Source of the DNA: Gammaproteobacteria bacterium
GTDB taxonomy: Bacteria; Pseudomonadota; Gammaproteobacteria; Thiohalomonadales; Thiohalomonadaceae
NCBI GenBank assembly: GCA_026196575.1
Contig: JAPHSX010000053.1
Span: 16,240 to 80,239, forward strand
DNA length: 64,000 bases
Direction: 5' to 3'
Shown: positions 20,995-31,347 of the stretch, in pieces
How positions within the stretch are numbered: the first letter of the stretch is position 1
How the letters are laid out: each line of letters opens with the position of its first letter
The notes under the pieces: model-generated
Seen by the model: the letters and a program-made list of their open reading frames with translations, nothing else
The model's database searches: none
What the model was told of the DNA's origin: nothing
Program-made: the position numbers and the translations under genes

Positions 20995-21864
20995 TCAACC
21001 CCAGTTGAGTTTTTCGCGCAGAATGTGGAAGTGGTCGTGATCGACCGGGTGGATCATCCTGACGGAGTGCTCCTTTTTGCGGATCTGCACCCGGTCTCCT
21101 GCCATCACCCCCAGGTTGATCTGGCCGTCGCAGCTGATTTGGGCGTGTACCTGCCCCTGCCCCTTGATCACGATCTCCACCACCGTATTGGCGTCGATCA
21201 CAATGGGGCGATTGCTCAGGGTATGGGGGCAGATTGGCACCAGAATCATGGCGTTGAGGCAGGGTTGCAGGATCGGGCCGCCGCCGGAGAGGGCGTAGGC
21301 GGTGGAGCCGGTGGGGGTCGAGACGATGAGCCCGTCGGAGCGCAGGGTGTTGACAAAGGTGCCGTTAACGTAGGTATCGACCTCGATCATGCGCGCTACG
21401 TCCCACTTGTGAACCACTACATCGTTAAACGCATCGCTCTGGCTGATGAGCTCGCCGTCGCGCAGCACCCGGCACTGCAACAAGAAGCGATCCTCCTCGG
21501 TATACTGGCCGGCGAAGATCTCGTCGAGCTTGCACTGCATCTCGGCGGGGGAGATATCGGCGAGAAAGCCGAGCCGCCCCAGATTCAGCCCCAGCAGGGC
21601 GATATCGTGGTGGGCCAGGCTGCGTGCGGCGTTAAGAAAGGTGCCGTCACCGCCGACCACGATCGCCAGGTCGCACTGACGCCCCAGTTGCTCGCGGTTG
21701 ACGATCTCCAGCCCGTGCTCGGGCCACACCTCGGCGGTGGCATCATCCAGCAGGAGGGGGATATCGCACGCGGCGAGGTAGTCGCTGAGGGCGCGCAGGG
21801 TCGCGCTGACGCTGCTGTCAGCGTATTTTCCGATGATGCCGATGCGCCTGAATGTCGATGCCAT
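20995..21864 (-). CDS. nadK: NAD kinase
   Basis: Phosphorylates NAD to NADP. It is 289 residues from the ATG of MASTFRRIGIIGKYAD; the track ORF is 19 codons longer and unsupported. It has the GGDGT motif in VVGGDGTFLNAAR, then LGLNLGRLGFLADI and VSTPTGSTAYALSGGGPI. It is transcribed away from hrcA. The intergenic space holds the hrcA promoter and CIRCE operator. Confidence 0.97.
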   Translation of the reverse strand: MASTFRRIGIIGKYADSSVSATLRALSDYLAACDIPLLLDDATAEVWPEHGLEIVNREQLGRQCDLAIVVGGDGTFLNAARSLAHHDIALLGLNLGRLGFLADISPAEMQCKLDEIFAGQYTEEDRFLLQCRVLRDGELISQSDAFNDVVVHKWDVARMIEVDTYVNGTFVNTLRSDGLIVSTPTGSTAYALSGGGPILQPCLNAMILVPICPHTLSNRPIVIDANTVVEIVIKGQGQVHAQISCDGQINLGVMAGDRVQIRKKEHSVRMIHPVDHDHFHILREKLNWG

Positions 21865-21940
21865 GCCTGCCTCCAAAAACTCCCCGAAAGTTAACACGTT
21901 AGGCCAATTCAAGCCAAGCACCGATGGAGCGCGATGCGGC

Positions 21941-21968
21941 TTGACACGTCGCCTGTTACATGGATAAT
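21941..21968 (+). promoter_or_regulatory. Sigma-70 promoter of the hrcA-grpE-dnaK operon
   Basis: A perfect TTGACA (21941-21946), 16-base spacer and GATAAT (21963-21968). It lies four bases before the CIRCE operator, so HrcA bound there would block initiation. This is the strongest promoter sequence I can read in the window. Confidence 0.85.
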
Positions 21969-21972
21969 TCTA

Positions 21973-21999
21973 TTAGCACTCGATCCTGGTGAGTGCTAA
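21973..21999 (+). promoter_or_regulatory. CIRCE operator (HrcA binding site)
   Basis: TTAGCACTC, nine bases, GAGTGCTAA: a perfect match to the CIRCE consensus with both arms intact. It is just downstream of the -10 box and 37 bases before the hrcA start. HrcA is known to repress through this element and is released on heat shock, so the operon should be autoregulated. Confidence 0.97.
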
Positions 22000-22035
22000 T
22001 AACTGTATTGGCAGGGTAATGAAGAAGCACCACTG

Positions 22036-23076
22036 ATGTCCGGCACTGAACTGACAGAGCGCGCACAGCTCCTGCTGAAGAATCTGGTGGAGCGCTATAT
22101 TCGTGACGGCCAGCCGGTCGGTTCGCGCACCCTGTCACGCGATGAGCAGATTGGCCTGAGTCCGGCCACGGTGCGCAACGTGATGGCGGATCTGGATGAG
22201 CTGGGTCTGATCCATTCGCCCCATACCTCGGCCGGACGGGTACCCACCATCAAGGGTTACCGGCTGTTCGTCGATAGCCTGCTCACCATCAAACCGCTGA
22301 ATCGCGGCACCGTGAGCACTATCCAGAAGCAGATTGGCGGCGGTGTCGATCCGGATCGGTTGCTGGCCAGCGCCTCGCGTCAGCTCTCGGATATTACCTC
22401 GATGGCCGGGGTGGTGATGCTGCCCAGGCGTGAGGTGGCGGCACTGCGCCAGGTGGAGTTCCTGCCGCTCTCCAGCCGCCGCGTGTTGGTGATTCTGGTG
22501 CTCAACGAGCGTGAGGTGCAGAACCGCATCATTCACACCTCTCGCGACTACAGCCCGGCGGAACTGCAACAGATCGCCAACTATCTGACCCAGCTGTGTG
22601 GCGGGCAGGATCTGCGCCAGGCGCGCGCGCGGTTGTTGCGCGAGATGGATGAGTCGCGCCGCAGCATGAACCAGATGATGACCGATGCCATTGAGATGGC
22701 GGCACAGGCCTTCACTACCGAGGGCGTGGAGCAGGACTGCCTCATTGAGGGGCAGACCAATCTGATGTCCTACGCGGAGATGGGCAATATGGAGCGCATG
22801 CGCAAGCTGTTCGATGCCTTCAATCAGAAGCGTGACATCCTGCAACTGCTGGATCAGTCGCTGCATGCCAACGGGGTGCAAATTTTTATCGGTGAGGAGT
22901 CGGGTTACGAGGTGCTGGGGGGATGCAGTGTGGTCTCCGCCCCCTACAAGGTGGATAACGAGGTGATTGGGGTGCTGGGGGTGATTGGCCCCACCCGCAT
23001 GGCCTATGATCGGGTGATCCCCATCGTCGATATGACGGCCAGGTTGCTGGGCAGTTCGTTAAACCAGTTCAAGTAG
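22036..23076 (+). CDS. hrcA: Heat-inducible transcription repressor HrcA
   Basis: Represses chaperone genes by binding CIRCE. It is 346 residues. The N-terminal winged helix has LLKNLVERYIRDGQPVGSRTL and the recognition region SPATVRNVMADLDELG, then LIHSPHTSAGRVPT. The C-terminal GAF-like part contains IFIGEESGYEVLGGCSVVSA and GVIGPTRMAYDRVIP. It is first in the operon. The operator immediately upstream supports both function and autoregulation. Confidence 0.97.
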   Translation: MSGTELTERAQLLLKNLVERYIRDGQPVGSRTLSRDEQIGLSPATVRNVMADLDELGLIHSPHTSAGRVPTIKGYRLFVDSLLTIKPLNRGTVSTIQKQIGGGVDPDRLLASASRQLSDITSMAGVVMLPRREVAALRQVEFLPLSSRRVLVILVLNEREVQNRIIHTSRDYSPAELQQIANYLTQLCGGQDLRQARARLLREMDESRRSMNQMMTDAIEMAAQAFTTEGVEQDCLIEGQTNLMSYAEMGNMERMRKLFDAFNQKRDILQLLDQSLHANGVQIFIGEESGYEVLGGCSVVSAPYKVDNEVIGVLGVIGPTRMAYDRVIPIVDMTARLLGSSLNQFK

Positions 23077-23140
23077 TGTGACAGAAAATTTGCGTTAATC
23101 CCGTTGTCTGACGGGCCAGTTTCTACAAGCGGAGTAAGTG

Positions 23141-23707
23141 ATGAGTAAGAAGAAAATGCCAGCCGATAGTCACAGCGGGACCGAGGAGCTTGCCGCCGAG
23201 GCGCCGGTTGAGGAGACCGGCGCCAAGGTTGAGGTTGGCACCGAGGATCCGGCACTGCTGCTGGAGGACGCTCGCGCCAAGGCCGACGAGCACTGGAACC
23301 AGGTGCTGCGCATCCAGGCAGAACTGGAGAATACCCGCCGCCGTGCCCAGGCCGATGTCGAGAAGGCCCACAAGTATGGCCTGGAGAAATTTGCCCAGGA
23401 GCTGCTGCCGGTAAAGGACAGCCTGGAGATGGGGCTGGCCGCCGCCGAGGGCAGCGACCATGAGATCGCCGCGAAATTGCGCGAGGGAACCGAGCTGACC
23501 CTGAAGATGCTCATCGGGGTACTGGAAAAGTTCGGTGTGAAGGAGGTCAATCCGTTGGGGCAGTCCTTTAACCCCGAGCTGCACCAGGCGATGAGCATGC
23601 AGCCCTCCGAGGAGCATGCCCCGAACACCGTCACCCTGGTGATGCAGAAGGGTTACACCCTTAACGACCGGCTGATTCGCCCGGCGATGGTGATGGTAAG
23701 TAAATAA
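23141..23707 (+). CDS. grpE: Nucleotide exchange factor GrpE
   Basis: Releases ADP from DnaK. It is 188 residues from the ATG with GGAG seven bases upstream; the track ORF uses an in-frame GTG one codon earlier. It has an acidic disordered N-terminus, then the long coiled coil LRIQAELENTRRRAQADVEKA. The beta domain contains GQSFNPELHQAMSM and ends GYTLNDRLIRPAMVMVSK, which is diagnostic. It lies between hrcA and dnaK. Confidence 0.97.
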   Translation: MSKKKMPADSHSGTEELAAEAPVEETGAKVEVGTEDPALLLEDARAKADEHWNQVLRIQAELENTRRRAQADVEKAHKYGLEKFAQELLPVKDSLEMGLAAAEGSDHEIAAKLREGTELTLKMLIGVLEKFGVKEVNPLGQSFNPELHQAMSMQPSEEHAPNTVTLVMQKGYTLNDRLIRPAMVMVSK

Positions 23708-23792
23708 TCCTTGAATTCGATCGGGTCGCCATTATGTACGGCCTAACACTTTTTCCCCACGGGGACAGCACAGACATTTTGGAGAGATGAAG

Positions 23793-25730
23793 ATGGGCAA
23801 GATTATCGGTATTGACCTGGGCACCACCAACAGCTGCGTGGCGGTAATGGAAGGTGGCAAGCCGCGCGTCATCGAGAACAGCGAGGGTGCCCGTACCACC
23901 CCCTCCATCATTGCCTACAGCAAGGACGATGATGAGGTACTGGTCGGCCAGTCGGCCAAGCGTCAGGCGGTCACCAACCCGGAGAACACCCTGTTTGCCA
24001 TCAAGCGCCTCATTGGCCGTCGCTTTACCGACGCCGAGGTGCAGAAAGATATCAAGATGGTGCCCTACAAGATCGTCAAGGCCGACAACGGTGATGCCTG
24101 GGTTGAGGTGAAGGGCAAGAAGATGGCCGCCCCCGAGATCTCCGCCAAGGTGCTGCAGAAGATGAAGAAGACCGCCGAGGAGTACCTTGGTGAAGAGGTG
24201 ACCGAGGCGGTGATCACGGTACCCGCCTACTTCAATGATTCGCAGCGCCAGGCCACCAAGGATGCGGGCAAGATCGCCGGTCTCGAGGTGAAGCGTATCA
24301 TTAACGAGCCGACCGCCGCGGCGCTCGCTTTCGGCATGGACAAGCAGACAGGGGATCGCAAGATCGCGGTCTATGACCTGGGTGGCGGCACCTTCGATAT
24401 CTCCATTATCGAGATCAATGAGATCGACGGTGAGCACCAGTTCGAGGTGCTGTCGACGAATGGCGATACCTTCCTCGGTGGCGAGGACTTCGACCTGCGC
24501 CTCATCGACTACCTGGCCGAGGAGTTCAAAAAAGAGAGCAGTGTCGACCTGCATACCGATCCGCTGGCCTTGCAGCGTCTGAAGGAGGCCGCCGAGAAGG
24601 CGAAGATCGAGCTCTCCTCCAGCCAGCAGACCGAGGTCAATCTGCCATATATCACCGCTGACGCCACCGGGCCGAAGCACCTCAACATCAAGATCACCCG
24701 CGCCAAGTTCGAGTCGCTGGTCGAGGAGCTGATCAAGCGCACCGTCGAGCCGTGCCGCATCGCCCTGAAGGATGCCAGCGTATCCGCCTCCGAGATCGAT
24801 GATGTGATCCTGGTCGGCGGCATGAGCCGCATGCCCAAGGTGCAGCAAACTGTAGAGAGTATCTTCGGCAAGGAGCCGCGCAAGGACGTCAACCCCGACG
24901 AGGCGGTGGCCGTGGGTGCCGCCATTCAGGGTGGTGTACTCGGGGGCGAGGTCAAGGATGTGCTGCTGCTCGACGTTACCCCACTGTCACTCGGTATCGA
25001 GACCATGGGCGGTGTGATGACCAAGCTCATCGACAAGAACACCACCATCCCCACCAAGGCAAGTCAGGTCTTCTCCACCGCCGATGACAACCAGACCGCG
25101 GTGACCGTGCACGTGCTGCAGGGTGAGCGTGAACAGGCGGCGGCCAACAAGTCGCTGGGGCGTTTCGACCTTACCGATATTCCACCTGCACCGCGCGGCG
25201 TGCCGCAGATCGAGGTCTCCTTCGATATCGACGCCAACGGCATTCTCAACGTCTCGGCCAAGGACAAGGGCACCGGCAAACAGCAGAATATCGTGATCAA
25301 GGCCTCCTCCGGTCTCTCCGATGCCGAGATCGAGAAGATGGTGCAGGATGCCGAGGCGCACAAGGCCGAGGATGCCAAATTCCACGAACTGGTGACCGCC
25401 CGTAACACGGCTGACAACATGATTCACGCCACCCGCAAAGGGCTCAAGGAGGTGGGCGACAAGATCGATGAGGCCGAGAAGACAGCGATCGAGAGCGCCA
25501 TCAAGGATCTGGAAGAGGCGATGAAGGGTGACGACAAGGAGGCGATTGAAGCCAAAACCAACGCCCTTACCGAGGCCTCCGGCAAGATGGCTGAGAAGCT
25601 CTATGCCCAGCAGGACGCCGAGGGCGGTGCTGCCGCTGGCGCTGAGGGGGCCGATGCCGGTGGCTCCGCCAAGGCCGGTGGCGACGATGTGGTCGATGCC
25701 GAGTTTGAAGAGGTCGACGAAAAGAAATAA
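23793..25730 (+). CDS. dnaK: Chaperone DnaK (Hsp70)
   Basis: ATP-driven chaperone. It is 645 residues from [21 protein letters not shown] prefer this ATG over the one two codons upstream because GGAG then has an 8-base spacing and the N-terminus matches the family. It has [27 protein letters not shown] and [16 protein letters not shown], and the C-terminus ends [15 protein letters not shown] with the EEVD-like tail. A terminator hairpin follows the stop. Confidence 0.98.
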   Translation: MGKIIGIDLGTTNSCVAVMEGGKPRVIENSEGARTTPSIIAYSKDDDEVLVGQSAKRQAVTNPENTLFAIKRLIGRRFTDAEVQKDIKMVPYKIVKADNGDAWVEVKGKKMAAPEISAKVLQKMKKTAEEYLGEEVTEAVITVPAYFNDSQRQATKDAGKIAGLEVKRIINEPTAAALAFGMDKQTGDRKIAVYDLGGGTFDISIIEINEIDGEHQFEVLSTNGDTFLGGEDFDLRLIDYLAEEFKKESSVDLHTDPLALQRLKEAAEKAKIELSSSQQTEVNLPYITADATGPKHLNIKITRAKFESLVEELIKRTVEPCRIALKDASVSASEIDDVILVGGMSRMPKVQQTVESIFGKEPRKDVNPDEAVAVGAAIQGGVLGGEVKDVLLLDVTPLSLGIETMGGVMTKLIDKNTTIPTKASQVFSTADDNQTAVTVHVLQGEREQAAANKSLGRFDLTDIPPAPRGVPQIEVSFDIDANGILNVSAKDKGTGKQQNIVIKASSGLSDAEIEKMVQDAEAHKAEDAKFHELVTARNTADNMIHATRKGLKEVGDKIDEAEKTAIESAIKDLEEAMKGDDKEAIEAKTNALTEASGKMAEKLYAQQDAEGGAAAGAEGADAGGSAKAGGDDVVDAEFEEVDEKK

Positions 25731-25750
25731 GGTCTGGACGGCGACCCTGA

Positions 25751-25786
25751 ACGGCAACAGGCGGATCATCCGCCTGTTGCCGTTTT
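25751..25786 (+). terminator. Intrinsic terminator between dnaK and dnaJ
   Basis: A perfect 15-base stem, ACGGCAACAGGCGGA, with a TCA loop and the exact complement, followed by TTTT. It starts 20 bases after the dnaK stop. It should reduce read-through into dnaJ and so lower DnaJ relative to DnaK, or it may stabilise the dnaK mRNA end. Confidence 0.85.
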
Positions 25787-25811
25787 AACCGGTGCCGTTT
25801 ACGGAGCCACG

Positions 25812-25865
25812 GTGCAACCACAGCCCGAAGTGTAACGACAACCCAAAGTGTAACCACAACAAAGC
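25812..25865 (+). repeat. Three 18-base imperfect tandem repeats before dnaJ
   Basis: Three units of GTGYAACSACARCCCRAA type (25812, 25830, 25848) fill the space between the terminator and the dnaJ start. The differences are a few substitutions each; the third unit diverges at its end into the dnaJ leader. They encode an open frame with repeated [17 protein letters not shown], but without an RBS this is not expected to be translated. Confidence 0.75.
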
Positions 25866-25872
25866 GAAGACG

Positions 25873-27009
25873 ATGGCGAAACGTGACTTTTACGAAGTAT
25901 TGGGGGTGCAGAAAAACGCCACCGAGGCCGAGATCAAGAAGGCCTTTAAGCGTCTGGCGATGAAGCACCACCCGGATCGCAATCCGGACGACACAGCGGC
26001 GGAGGGGAAATTCAAGGAGGCCAAGGAGGCCTACGACATCCTCTCCGATGCAAAGAAGCGCGCCGCCTACGATCAGTTTGGTCACGCGGGGGTCGACGCC
26101 AGCATGGGCGGCGGCCAAGGTGGCGGCTACGGCGGTAACGGCTCTTTTTCCGATATTTTCGGTGATGTTTTTGGTGATGTCTTTGGCGGCGGCGGTGGTC
26201 GTGGCGGTCAGCGCGTCTATCGTGGTGCCGACCTGCGCTATAACCTCGAACTCAATCTGGAGGAGGCGGTTAACGGCACCTCGGTAAAGATTCGTGTCCC
26301 GACGCTGGTTACCTGTGAAGAGTGTGGTGGCAGCGGGGCCAAAAAGGGCTCCTCGCCGACCACCTGTCCGACCTGCCACGGTCATGGCCAGGTGCGTATG
26401 CAGCAGGGGTTTTTCTCACTGCAGCAGACCTGTCCGCGTTGTCACGGCAGTGGCAAGATCATCACCGATCCCTGCCGCGCCTGTCATGGTGAGGGACGCA
26501 AGGAGAAACAGAAGACCCTCTCGGTGAAGGTGCCACCCGGTGTCGATAACGGTGATCGTATTCGCCTGAGTGGTGAAGGCGAGGCGGGTGAACACGGTGG
26601 CCCGGCTGGTGACCTTTATGTGCAGATCAGTGTGCGTGAGCACCCGATCTTCAAACGTGACGGCGGCGATCTCTACTGCGAGGTGCCGATCGGCTTTACC
26701 ACCGCGGCACTAGGCGGTGAGCTTGATGTACCCACCCTCAATGGTCGGGTAAGACTCAAGGTGCCCGCCGAGAGTCAGACCGGCAAGCTGTTCCGTATGC
26801 GTGGCAAGGGGGTAAAGTCGGTGCGCAGCAGCCAGGTGGGCGATCTGCTCTGTCGCATCGTGGTCGAGACCCCGGTCAACCTCACCGGCAAGCAGAAGGA
26901 GTTGTTGCAGGAGTTTGACGCCAGCATGAAGGACAACGGCAAACACAGCCCCAAGCACCATGGCTGGCTTGATGGGGTAAAGAAGTTTTTTGACGACATG
27001 AAACTGTAG
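25873..27009 (+). CDS. dnaJ: Chaperone DnaJ (Hsp40)
   Basis: Stimulates DnaK ATPase and delivers substrates. It is 378 residues from [16 protein letters not shown]; the track ORF extends upstream through the tandem repeats. It has the J domain with HHPDRNPDD, a Gly-rich linker with [10 protein letters not shown], and four zinc CxxCxGxG-type repeats ([32 protein letters not shown]). In three of these His replaces the usual residue, as is common. The C-terminal domains contain [15 protein letters not shown]. Confidence 0.98.
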   Translation: MAKRDFYEVLGVQKNATEAEIKKAFKRLAMKHHPDRNPDDTAAEGKFKEAKEAYDILSDAKKRAAYDQFGHAGVDASMGGGQGGGYGGNGSFSDIFGDVFGDVFGGGGGRGGQRVYRGADLRYNLELNLEEAVNGTSVKIRVPTLVTCEECGGSGAKKGSSPTTCPTCHGHGQVRMQQGFFSLQQTCPRCHGSGKIITDPCRACHGEGRKEKQKTLSVKVPPGVDNGDRIRLSGEGEAGEHGGPAGDLYVQISVREHPIFKRDGGDLYCEVPIGFTTAALGGELDVPTLNGRVRLKVPAESQTGKLFRMRGKGVKSVRSSQVGDLLCRIVVETPVNLTGKQKELLQEFDASMKDNGKHSPKHHGWLDGVKKFFDDMKL

Positions 27010-27051
27010 CTCGTGGGGTTGCTCCTGATAGTTACCCTATCTTCACAGCAG

Positions 27052-27081
27052 GCCACCGCTCCCGCGGTGGCTTTTGCTTTT
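27052..27081 (+). terminator. Intrinsic terminator after dnaJ
   Basis: GCCACCGC, loop TCCC, GCGGTGGC, then TTTTGCTTTT. It ends the heat-shock operon about 45 bases after dnaJ. Confidence 0.85.
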
Positions 27082-27097
27082 CGACAAGAGGTGCATG

Positions 27098-27619
27098 ATG
27101 GCTGAAGAGAGTAATAATCCGGTGTGGCGCAATCGCATTGATGGCGTTCGTCGTCGTCTGCTTGGCGGTCTGCTGGCCGGTGGTGCCGTCCTGGCCACCA
27201 CGGCCGTGGCGCGTGCTGCAGACGAGGAGGCGGTGGAGCCACGCTTTCCCGGCGACCCGCCGGATCACTATGTGGTGTTTCAGTTCAACAAGTCCGACCT
27301 GGGCTATCAGGACCATGTGATCTTCTCCATCGGCGCGGTGCTGCGCAAGTATGGCGATAACGTAAAGATCGTCGTTGTCGCCTTTGCCGAGGGGATCCAT
27401 ATCCTCGCCAGCAAACCGGGACGTGAGGTGAAGGAGGAGATCCGCCAGCGCGTCTCCTCACTGGCGCAATACGGAGTCGAGTTTCACGCCTGCGGCAATA
27501 CCCTGAAGAGCCTGAACTGGAGCGAGAAGGATCTGCTCCCCTTCGCCCAGGTGGTCGAGGTGGGGGCCGCCGATCTGATGGAGCTGCAGGAGCAGGGTTA
27601 CAGCTACATCAGCTGGTAG
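27098..27619 (+). CDS. Exported DsrE-family protein
   Basis: A 173-residue protein. The N-terminus has VRRRLLGGLLAGGAVLATTA followed by an Ala-rich cleavage region (VARA-ADEE), which reads as a Tat-like or Sec export signal. The mature part resembles the DsrE/YchN-like fold: VVFQFNKSDLGYQDHVIFSIG, VVVAFAEGIHILAS and a single conserved Cys in VEFHACGNTLKSL. Members of this group (COG1416-like) are linked to sulfur transfer, but this one has not been studied as far as I can tell. The second ATG of the start pair has GAGG at 6 bases. It stands between the dnaJ terminator and dapB. Confidence 0.8.
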   Translation: MAEESNNPVWRNRIDGVRRRLLGGLLAGGAVLATTAVARAADEEAVEPRFPGDPPDHYVVFQFNKSDLGYQDHVIFSIGAVLRKYGDNVKIVVVAFAEGIHILASKPGREVKEEIRQRVSSLAQYGVEFHACGNTLKSLNWSEKDLLPFAQVVEVGAADLMELQEQGYSYISW

Positions 27620-27646
27620 GCGTGCAGTACAGAAACAACGTCATGA

Positions 27647-28468
<822 letters not shown>

Positions 28469-28490
28469 CCTCTCTTGCATTGTGTGAAAT

Positions 28491-28522
28491 AGACGGGCCG
28501 CAATAGCGGCCTGTCTGGTTTT
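28491..28522 (+). terminator. Intrinsic terminator after dapB
   Basis: AGACGGGCCGC, loop AATA, GCGGCCTGTCT (11 pairs, one G-U), then GGTTTT. It separates dapB from prfB. Confidence 0.8.
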
Positions 28523-28558
28523 GGGGGGAGATATCAGATGTTATCGGTGATCCCGTGA

Positions 28559-28587
28559 TTCACCCCCCGTGGCGCGTGGTGTATCAT
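28559..28587 (+). promoter_or_regulatory. Probable promoter of prfB-lysS
   Basis: TTCACC, a 17-base spacer and TATCAT, 38 bases before the prfB start and just after the dapB terminator. It has four of six and five of six consensus bases. Confidence 0.45.
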
Positions 28588-28625
28588 AACCGGCTTTGCT
28601 GCCTTACCTGCGACGGTCATAATCA

Positions 28626-29724
28626 ATGTTGGAAATCAATCTTATTGTTAACAAAATCAAGGATATGCGAGGGCGCGTGGCTGCCCTGAGGGGGTATCTT
28701 TGACTATGAGGTCAAGAGCGAGAGACTGACCGAGGTCGAGCGTGAGCTGGAGGACCCCAAGATCTGGGACAAGCCGGAGTATGCCCAGGAGCTGGGGCGT
28801 GAGCGCTCGGCGCTGGAGAAGGTGGTCTCCACCATCGATGCGCTGACCGGCGGCCTGGCCGATGCCCGTGACCTGCTGGAGATGGCCGCCGAGGAGGATG
28901 ATGAGGCGGGCGTGGCGGCGGTGGAGGCGGATCTCGATCAGTTTGAGAAGCGGCTGCAGGAGCTGGAGTTCCGCCGCATGTTCTCCGGCGAGATGGATGC
29001 CAATAACGCCTATCTCGATATCCAGGCCGGCTCCGGTGGTACCGAGGCGCAGGACTGGGCCAACATCCTGCTGCGCATGTACCTGCGCTGGGGCGAGGCA
29101 CGCGGCTTCAAGACCGAGCTGATGGAGGTCTCCGAGGGCGAGGTGGCCGGCATCAAGTCGGCCACCATCCGCTATGAGGGGGAGTACGCCTTCGGCTGGC
29201 TGCGTACCGAGATTGGGGTGCACCGTCTGGTGCGCAAATCCCCCTTCGATTCGGGCAACCGCCGCCACACCTCGTTTGCCTCGGTCTTCGTCTCGCCCGA
29301 GATTGACGACACGGTGCAGATTGATATCAATCCGGCAGACCTGCGCATCGACGTCTATCGCGCCTCCGGGGCCGGCGGACAGCACGTCAATCGCACCGAG
29401 TCGGCGGTGCGCATTACCCACAACCCCACCGGTATTGTGGTGCAGTGCCAGAACGACCGCTCGCAGCACAAGAACAAGGATCAGGCGATGAAGCAGCTCA
29501 AGGCCAAACTCTACGAGTATGAGATGCAGAAGCGTAACGCCGCCGCCCAGGTGCTGGAGGACTCCAAGTCCGATATCGGCTGGGGCAGCCAGATCCGCTC
29601 CTATGTGCTGGATCAGTCGCGCATCAAGGATCTGCGCACCGGGGTCGAGACCAGCAATACCCAGGCGGTGCTGGACGGCGATTTGGATGATTTTATCGAG
29701 GCCAGCCTGAAGAGCGGTCTCTAA
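28626..29724 (+). CDS. prfB: Peptide chain release factor 2, with programmed +1 frameshift
   Basis: Recognises UGA and UAA stops. The track shows only the downstream part (from 28822). The true start is ATG 28626 ([20 protein letters not shown]). The reading frame meets an in-frame TGA at codon 26, inside AGGGGGTATCTTTGAC. This is the classical RF2 recoding site, where a Shine-Dalgarno-like AGGGGG pushes the ribosome to +1. Shifted translation continues [13 protein letters not shown] to give 365 residues. [16 protein letters not shown] holds the GGQ motif. lysS follows, the usual prfB-lysS pair. Confidence 0.97.
28689..28704 (+). promoter_or_regulatory. RF2 recoding (+1 frameshift) site
   Basis: AGGGGG (28689-28694), TAT, CTT TGA C. 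The slippery CTT precedes the in-frame TGA (28701-28703), followed by C, the weak termination context. It is identical in layout to the E. coli prfB site. Low RF2 favours the shift, so RF2 controls its own synthesis. Confidence 0.97.
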
Positions 29725-29738
29725 CCAACGGTTGAATA

Positions 29739-31271
29739 ATGATGAGCGAAGAGAATCAGGTCCAGGGTCAGGAAGCGACACAGGAAGAGGCGAGGGACGA
29801 GAACAAGTTGATTGCCGAGCGCCGCGCCAAGTTGACGGCACTGCGTGAGAATGGCATCCCTTTCCCCAATGACTTTCGGCGCAACGTGGTGGCCGGTGAG
29901 CTGCACGCCAAGTATGGCGAGATGGAGAAGGAGCAACTGGAGACCGAGAACGTGCGCGTTGCCGTGGCCGGTCGCATGATGGGCAAGCGCATCATGGGCA
30001 AGGCAAGCTTTGCCCAGGTGAAGGATATGTCCGGTGCGATCCAGCTCTATGTTCAGGGGGCGCTGGTGGGTGAGGCGGTGTACGAGCAGTTCAAGACCTG
30101 GGATGTCGGCGATATCCTCGGCGGCGAGGGCATCCTGTTCAAGACCAACAAAGGCGAGCTGTCGGTGAAGGTCGATACCATTCGCCTCCTTACCAAGTCG
30201 TTGCGCCCGCTGCCGGAGAAGTGGCACGGCCTCTCCGATCAGGAGACCAAATACCGTCAGCGCTACCTCGACCTCATCGTCAACGATGTGACCCGTGACA
30301 CCTTTAAGATGCGCTCGCAGATCATCCACTATATTCGTGAATTCATGGTGGCGCGCCAGTTCCTGGAGGTGGAGACGCCGATGATGCAGGCGATCCCCGG
30401 CGGCGCCGCCGCCAAGCCCTTCACCACCTACCACAACGCCCTCGATATGGAGCTCTTTCTGCGTATCGCGCCCGAGCTCTACCTCAAGCGGCTGGTGGTG
30501 GGCGGCTTTGAGCGGGTCTTCGAGATCAACCGTAACTTCCGTAACGAGGGGCTCTCCACCCGCCACAATCCCGAGTTCACCATGATGGAGTTCTATCAGG
30601 CCTACGCCGATTATCGCGACCTGATGGACATGACCGAGGAGCTGTTGCGCGGCCTGGCCGAGACAGTGCTGGGCACCACCCTGGTCAACTATCAGGGCGA
30701 TGTCTACGATTTCGGCAAGCCCTTTGCGCGGATGTCGATCAAGGAGTCGATTCTGCACTTCAACCCCGAAATTACTGCCGCACAGCTGGAGGATATCGGG
30801 CAGGCGCGCGGAGTGGCAGAACGGCTGGGGCTGAAACTCAAGGATTCCTACGGACTGGGCAAGGTGCAGATCGAGATCTTCGAGGAGACGGTGGAGCACC
30901 GCCTCAAGGATCCCACCTTTATTACCGGTTACCCGACCGAGGTCTCACCGCTGGCACGTCGCAACGATGAGGATCACTTCGTTACCGACCGCTTTGAGTT
31001 CTTCATCGGCGGGCGTGAGCTGGCCAACGGCTTCTCCGAGCTGAACGACGCCGAGGATCAGGCCGAACGTTTTCGCAAGCAGGTGGAGGAGAAGGACGCC
31101 GGTGATGAGGAGGCAATGCACTTTGATGCCGACTACATCGTCGCCCTGGAGCATGGCCTGCCACCCACCGCCGGCGAGGGGATCGGTATCGACCGTCTGG
31201 TAATGCTCTTTGCCAATGCCCCGTCGATTCGCGATGTGCTGCTATTCCCGCATATGCGCCCGCAGTTGTAA
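29739..31271 (+). CDS. lysS: Lysyl-tRNA synthetase (class II)
   Basis: Charges tRNA-Lys. It is about 510 residues; two adjacent ATGs (29739 and 29742) both fit. The N-terminal OB-fold region contains [19 protein letters not shown]. Class II motifs are seen in [36 protein letters not shown] and [20 protein letters not shown]. It is 14 bases after prfB and ends at a terminator. Confidence 0.98.
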   Translation: MMSEENQVQGQEATQEEARDENKLIAERRAKLTALRENGIPFPNDFRRNVVAGELHAKYGEMEKEQLETENVRVAVAGRMMGKRIMGKASFAQVKDMSGAIQLYVQGALVGEAVYEQFKTWDVGDILGGEGILFKTNKGELSVKVDTIRLLTKSLRPLPEKWHGLSDQETKYRQRYLDLIVNDVTRDTFKMRSQIIHYIREFMVARQFLEVETPMMQAIPGGAAAKPFTTYHNALDMELFLRIAPELYLKRLVVGGFERVFEINRNFRNEGLSTRHNPEFTMMEFYQAYADYRDLMDMTEELLRGLAETVLGTTLVNYQGDVYDFGKPFARMSIKESILHFNPEITAAQLEDIGQARGVAERLGLKLKDSYGLGKVQIEIFEETVEHRLKDPTFITGYPTEVSPLARRNDEDHFVTDRFEFFIGGRELANGFSELNDAEDQAERFRKQVEEKDAGDEEAMHFDADYIVALEHGLPPTAGEGIGIDRLVMLFANAPSIRDVLLFPHMRPQL

Positions 31272-31296
31272 CGGCACACGCCCTACCATAAATCAA

Positions 31297-31327
31297 ACAG
31301 CCCGCAAAAGCGGGCTGTCTGGTTTTT
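31297..31327 (+). terminator. Intrinsic terminator after lysS
   Basis: ACAGCCCGC, loop AAAA, GCGGGCTGT, then CTGGTTTTT. It lies between convergent lysS and the HDOD gene. The hairpin reads on both strands, but the T-run is on the plus strand. Confidence 0.85.
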
Positions 31328-31347
31328 ATCCGGTGATCAACAGGCGG

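Noticed and set aside
23705-23760. Possible sigma-32 promoter before dnaK (CTTGAAT ... CCATTA)
   Set aside because: The spacing is too short for sigma-32 and the -10 match is poor; the operon already has a CIRCE-linked sigma-70 promoter.
25528-26385. Long antisense ORFs opposite dnaK/dnaJ
   Set aside because: Low-complexity shadows without RBS or domain; the plus-strand genes are certain.
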